Origin: Burkholderiales bacterium
GTDB lineage: Bacteria; Pseudomonadota; Gammaproteobacteria; Burkholderiales; Burkholderiaceae_A
Assembly: GCA_030834045.1 (NCBI GenBank)
Contig: JAURFZ010000062.1
Coordinates: 1-7,683, forward strand
Direction: 5' to 3'
Length of the DNA stretch: 7,683 nt
Of this stretch, positions 6,740 through 7,683 are shown piece after piece. How positions within the stretch are numbered: position 1 is the stretch's first letter; each line of letters starts with the position of its first letter. The notes beneath the pieces were generated by a model, which was not told the DNA's origin, did no database searches, and saw only the letters and a program-made list of their open reading frames with translations. The translations under genes and the position numbers were made by a program.

Positions 6740-6745
6740 ATGCCC

Positions 6746-7429
6746 ATGGCCATTCGGCTTTACCACTTCCCCCAGTCAGGCCCCTCGTTTAGGGTTCGCA
6801 TTGCTCTAGCTTTGAAGGGGCTGAACTACGAACCCATTCGTATTGATCTGATGAAGCGCGAGAGTCACCCAGAGTATTACGAGGTGTTAAGTCCGGACGG
6901 GCTGGTGCCACTGCTTGAGATCACAGGAGATGAAAATAAAGAAGCGCCTATTCATCTTGGGCAGTCAATGGCAATTATTGAGTTTCTTGAAGAACGATTT
7001 CCACAGCAGGCCCTTATTCCTCAGGACGCTTTGCATCGCGCGCATGTGCGATCGCTGGCACAGACCATTGCCTGTGACCTCCATCCATTAAACAACCTGC
7101 GCGTTATGCGTTATTTATCTCGCCCTTTAGAGCTTGATGCCAGTACTCGGTCAGACTGGTACAACCACTGGATTACCGAGGGGCTAAAAGCTTACGAGAA
7201 AAGGCTCGACGGGCTTCGCCTCTTTCGAAATAGGCAAGGCTTACCCCCTTCGATTTACTCGTGGGGAGACACACTTGGGCTTGCCGATTGCTGTCTTATT
7301 CCTCAGCTGGTAAATGCACCACGTATGGGGCTTGAGCTTGCAAAGCTAAATATTCCCTTAACCTTGGGCGTTTTTGAAAATGCTATGGCGCATTCGGCTG
7401 TTCAGGCAAGTCACCCTGATCGCTTCTAG
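6746..7429 (+). CDS. maiA: Zeta-class glutathione S-transferase, probable maleylacetoacetate (or maleylpyruvate) isomerase
   Basis: This family performs glutathione-dependent cis-trans isomerisation of maleylacetoacetate to fumarylacetoacetate (tyrosine/homogentisate route) or of maleylpyruvate (gentisate route). From the preferred ATG the protein has 227 residues. The N-terminal thioredoxin-like domain (about 1-86) has the active-site segment SGPSFRVRIAL (11-21), GLVPLLE with the cis-proline (52-58) and QSMAIIEFLEE (73-83) for glutathione binding. The helical C-terminal domain has the zeta hallmark DLHPLNNLRV (111-120) and GDTLGLADCCLIPQ (174-187). The typical SSxxx(Y/W)R motif is here S-G-P-S-F-R: the first serine (S11) is kept and the second is glycine, closer to the SGTSHR form that I recall for the maleylpyruvate isomerase NagL. 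No fumarylacetoacetase or dioxygenase gene is next to it in the window, so the substrate stays open. An in-frame ATG at 6740 would add two residues. Confidence 0.88.
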   Translation: MAIRLYHFPQSGPSFRVRIALALKGLNYEPIRIDLMKRESHPEYYEVLSPDGLVPLLEITGDENKEAPIHLGQSMAIIEFLEERFPQQALIPQDALHRAHVRSLAQTIACDLHPLNNLRVMRYLSRPLELDASTRSDWYNHWITEGLKAYEKRLDGLRLFRNRQGLPPSIYSWGDTLGLADCCLIPQLVNAPRMGLELAKLNIPLTLGVFENAMAHSAVQASHPDRF

Positions 7430-7430
7430 C

Positions 7431-7682
7431 TTAAAGCGTTATAGAAACTCCCGCAGGCCCCGGCTGGCATTCGCCAATAACGGCTGGATCAAACCCCTCT
7501 TGCATCATGCACTGAAGCACCTGGGGTACCGCTTCGGGGGAACATGAAACCAGAAGACCACCACTGGTCTGTGGGTCGGACAAAAGGGCCCGCTCGATTG
7601 GACCAAAGGCCTCGGGCATGCGAATAAGCGCTCCGTAGCCCTCCCAGTTTGGTCCTGAGGCGCCGGTTATAAAGCCTTGCTT
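7431..7682 (-). CDS. selD: SelD, selenide water dikinase, C-terminal part (gene runs off the window end)
   Basis: SelD makes selenophosphate from selenide and ATP, the selenium donor for selenocysteine-tRNA and for 2-selenouridine in tRNA. The visible 83 residues run from the window edge to the TAA at 7431-7433. They read GFITGASGPNWEGYG, then ERALLSDPQTSGGLLVSC and a closing VIGECQPGPAGVSITL. These match the last domain of bacterial SelD (N-W/F-x-x-YG, then the near-invariant DPQTSGGLL). The in-frame ATG at 7619-7617 is internal, because upstream codons are conserved too. The catalytic N-terminus, including whether the active-site residue is Cys or selenocysteine, lies beyond the window. Its stop is one base from the convergent stop of the GST gene, so there is no room for a dedicated terminator between them. 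Confidence 0.93.
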   Translation of the reverse strand, partial: KQGFITGASGPNWEGYGALIRMPEAFGPIERALLSDPQTSGGLLVSCSPEAVPQVLQCMMQEGFDPAVIGECQPGPAGVSITL

Positions 7683-7683
7683 A

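Noticed and set aside
7421..7438. Inverted repeat CGCTT/AAGCG spanning the GST and selD stop codons as a terminator
   Set aside because: The stem is only 5 bp with an 8-nt loop and no T-run; such matches are expected by chance.
1..7683. A previously undescribed system, mobile island or defence locus
   Set aside because: All nine genes belong to recognisable families, codon use looks uniform, and there are no transposase, integrase, long repeat, CRISPR or tRNA signals in the window.

Overview
The window is a stretch of ordinary-looking bacterial chromosome, GC a little above 50%, packed with genes and with no gap longer than about 35 bases. Protein similarities (recalled, not searched) point to Pseudomonadota, probably a beta- or gammaproteobacterium. 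The signs are the C-P lyase proteins, a zeta-class glutathione transferase with the HPLNNLR motif, and a SelD C-terminus of the DPQTSGG type. Leucine is encoded mainly by CTT, and TAG is a common stop; both look like host habits shared across the window.

Bases 1-5425, plus strand: the 3' part of a carbon-phosphorus lyase (phosphonate degradation) operon in the order phnH (start lies before the window), phnI, phnJ, phnK, phnL, phnM. Junctions are very tight: 2 nt, ATGA overlap, ATGA overlap, 12 nt, 4 nt. This implies one transcript with translational coupling. PhnI (with PhnG and PhnH, plus PhnL) attaches a phosphonate to the ribose C1 of ATP, with loss of adenine. PhnM removes pyrophosphate. 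PhnJ, a radical-SAM enzyme, breaks the C-P bond to release a hydrocarbon and a ribosyl 1,2-cyclic phosphate. PhnK is an ATPase that docks on the core. All key residues that I can align by memory to the E. coli proteins are present. The later-step genes phnN/phnP are not found after phnM, so they must be upstream, elsewhere or absent. phnG and the transporter genes would lie before base 1.

Bases 5426-5445 hold a short hairpin rich in CTAG between the convergent ends of phnM and an MFS transporter (5446-6711, minus, 12 predicted membrane segments, substrate unknown).

Bases 6712-6745 form a very short divergent gap. Beyond it, on the plus strand, lies a zeta-class glutathione S-transferase, a likely maleylacetoacetate/maleylpyruvate isomerase (6746-7429). 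It converges, one base apart, on the 3' end of selD (selenophosphate synthase, minus strand, running off the window end).

I found no mobile element, CRISPR array, RNA gene or previously unknown system. The points worth checking are small: an enlarged PhnI, an altered first residue of the PhnL Walker A motif, a possible near-leaderless promoter for the MFS gene, and the CTAG cluster.
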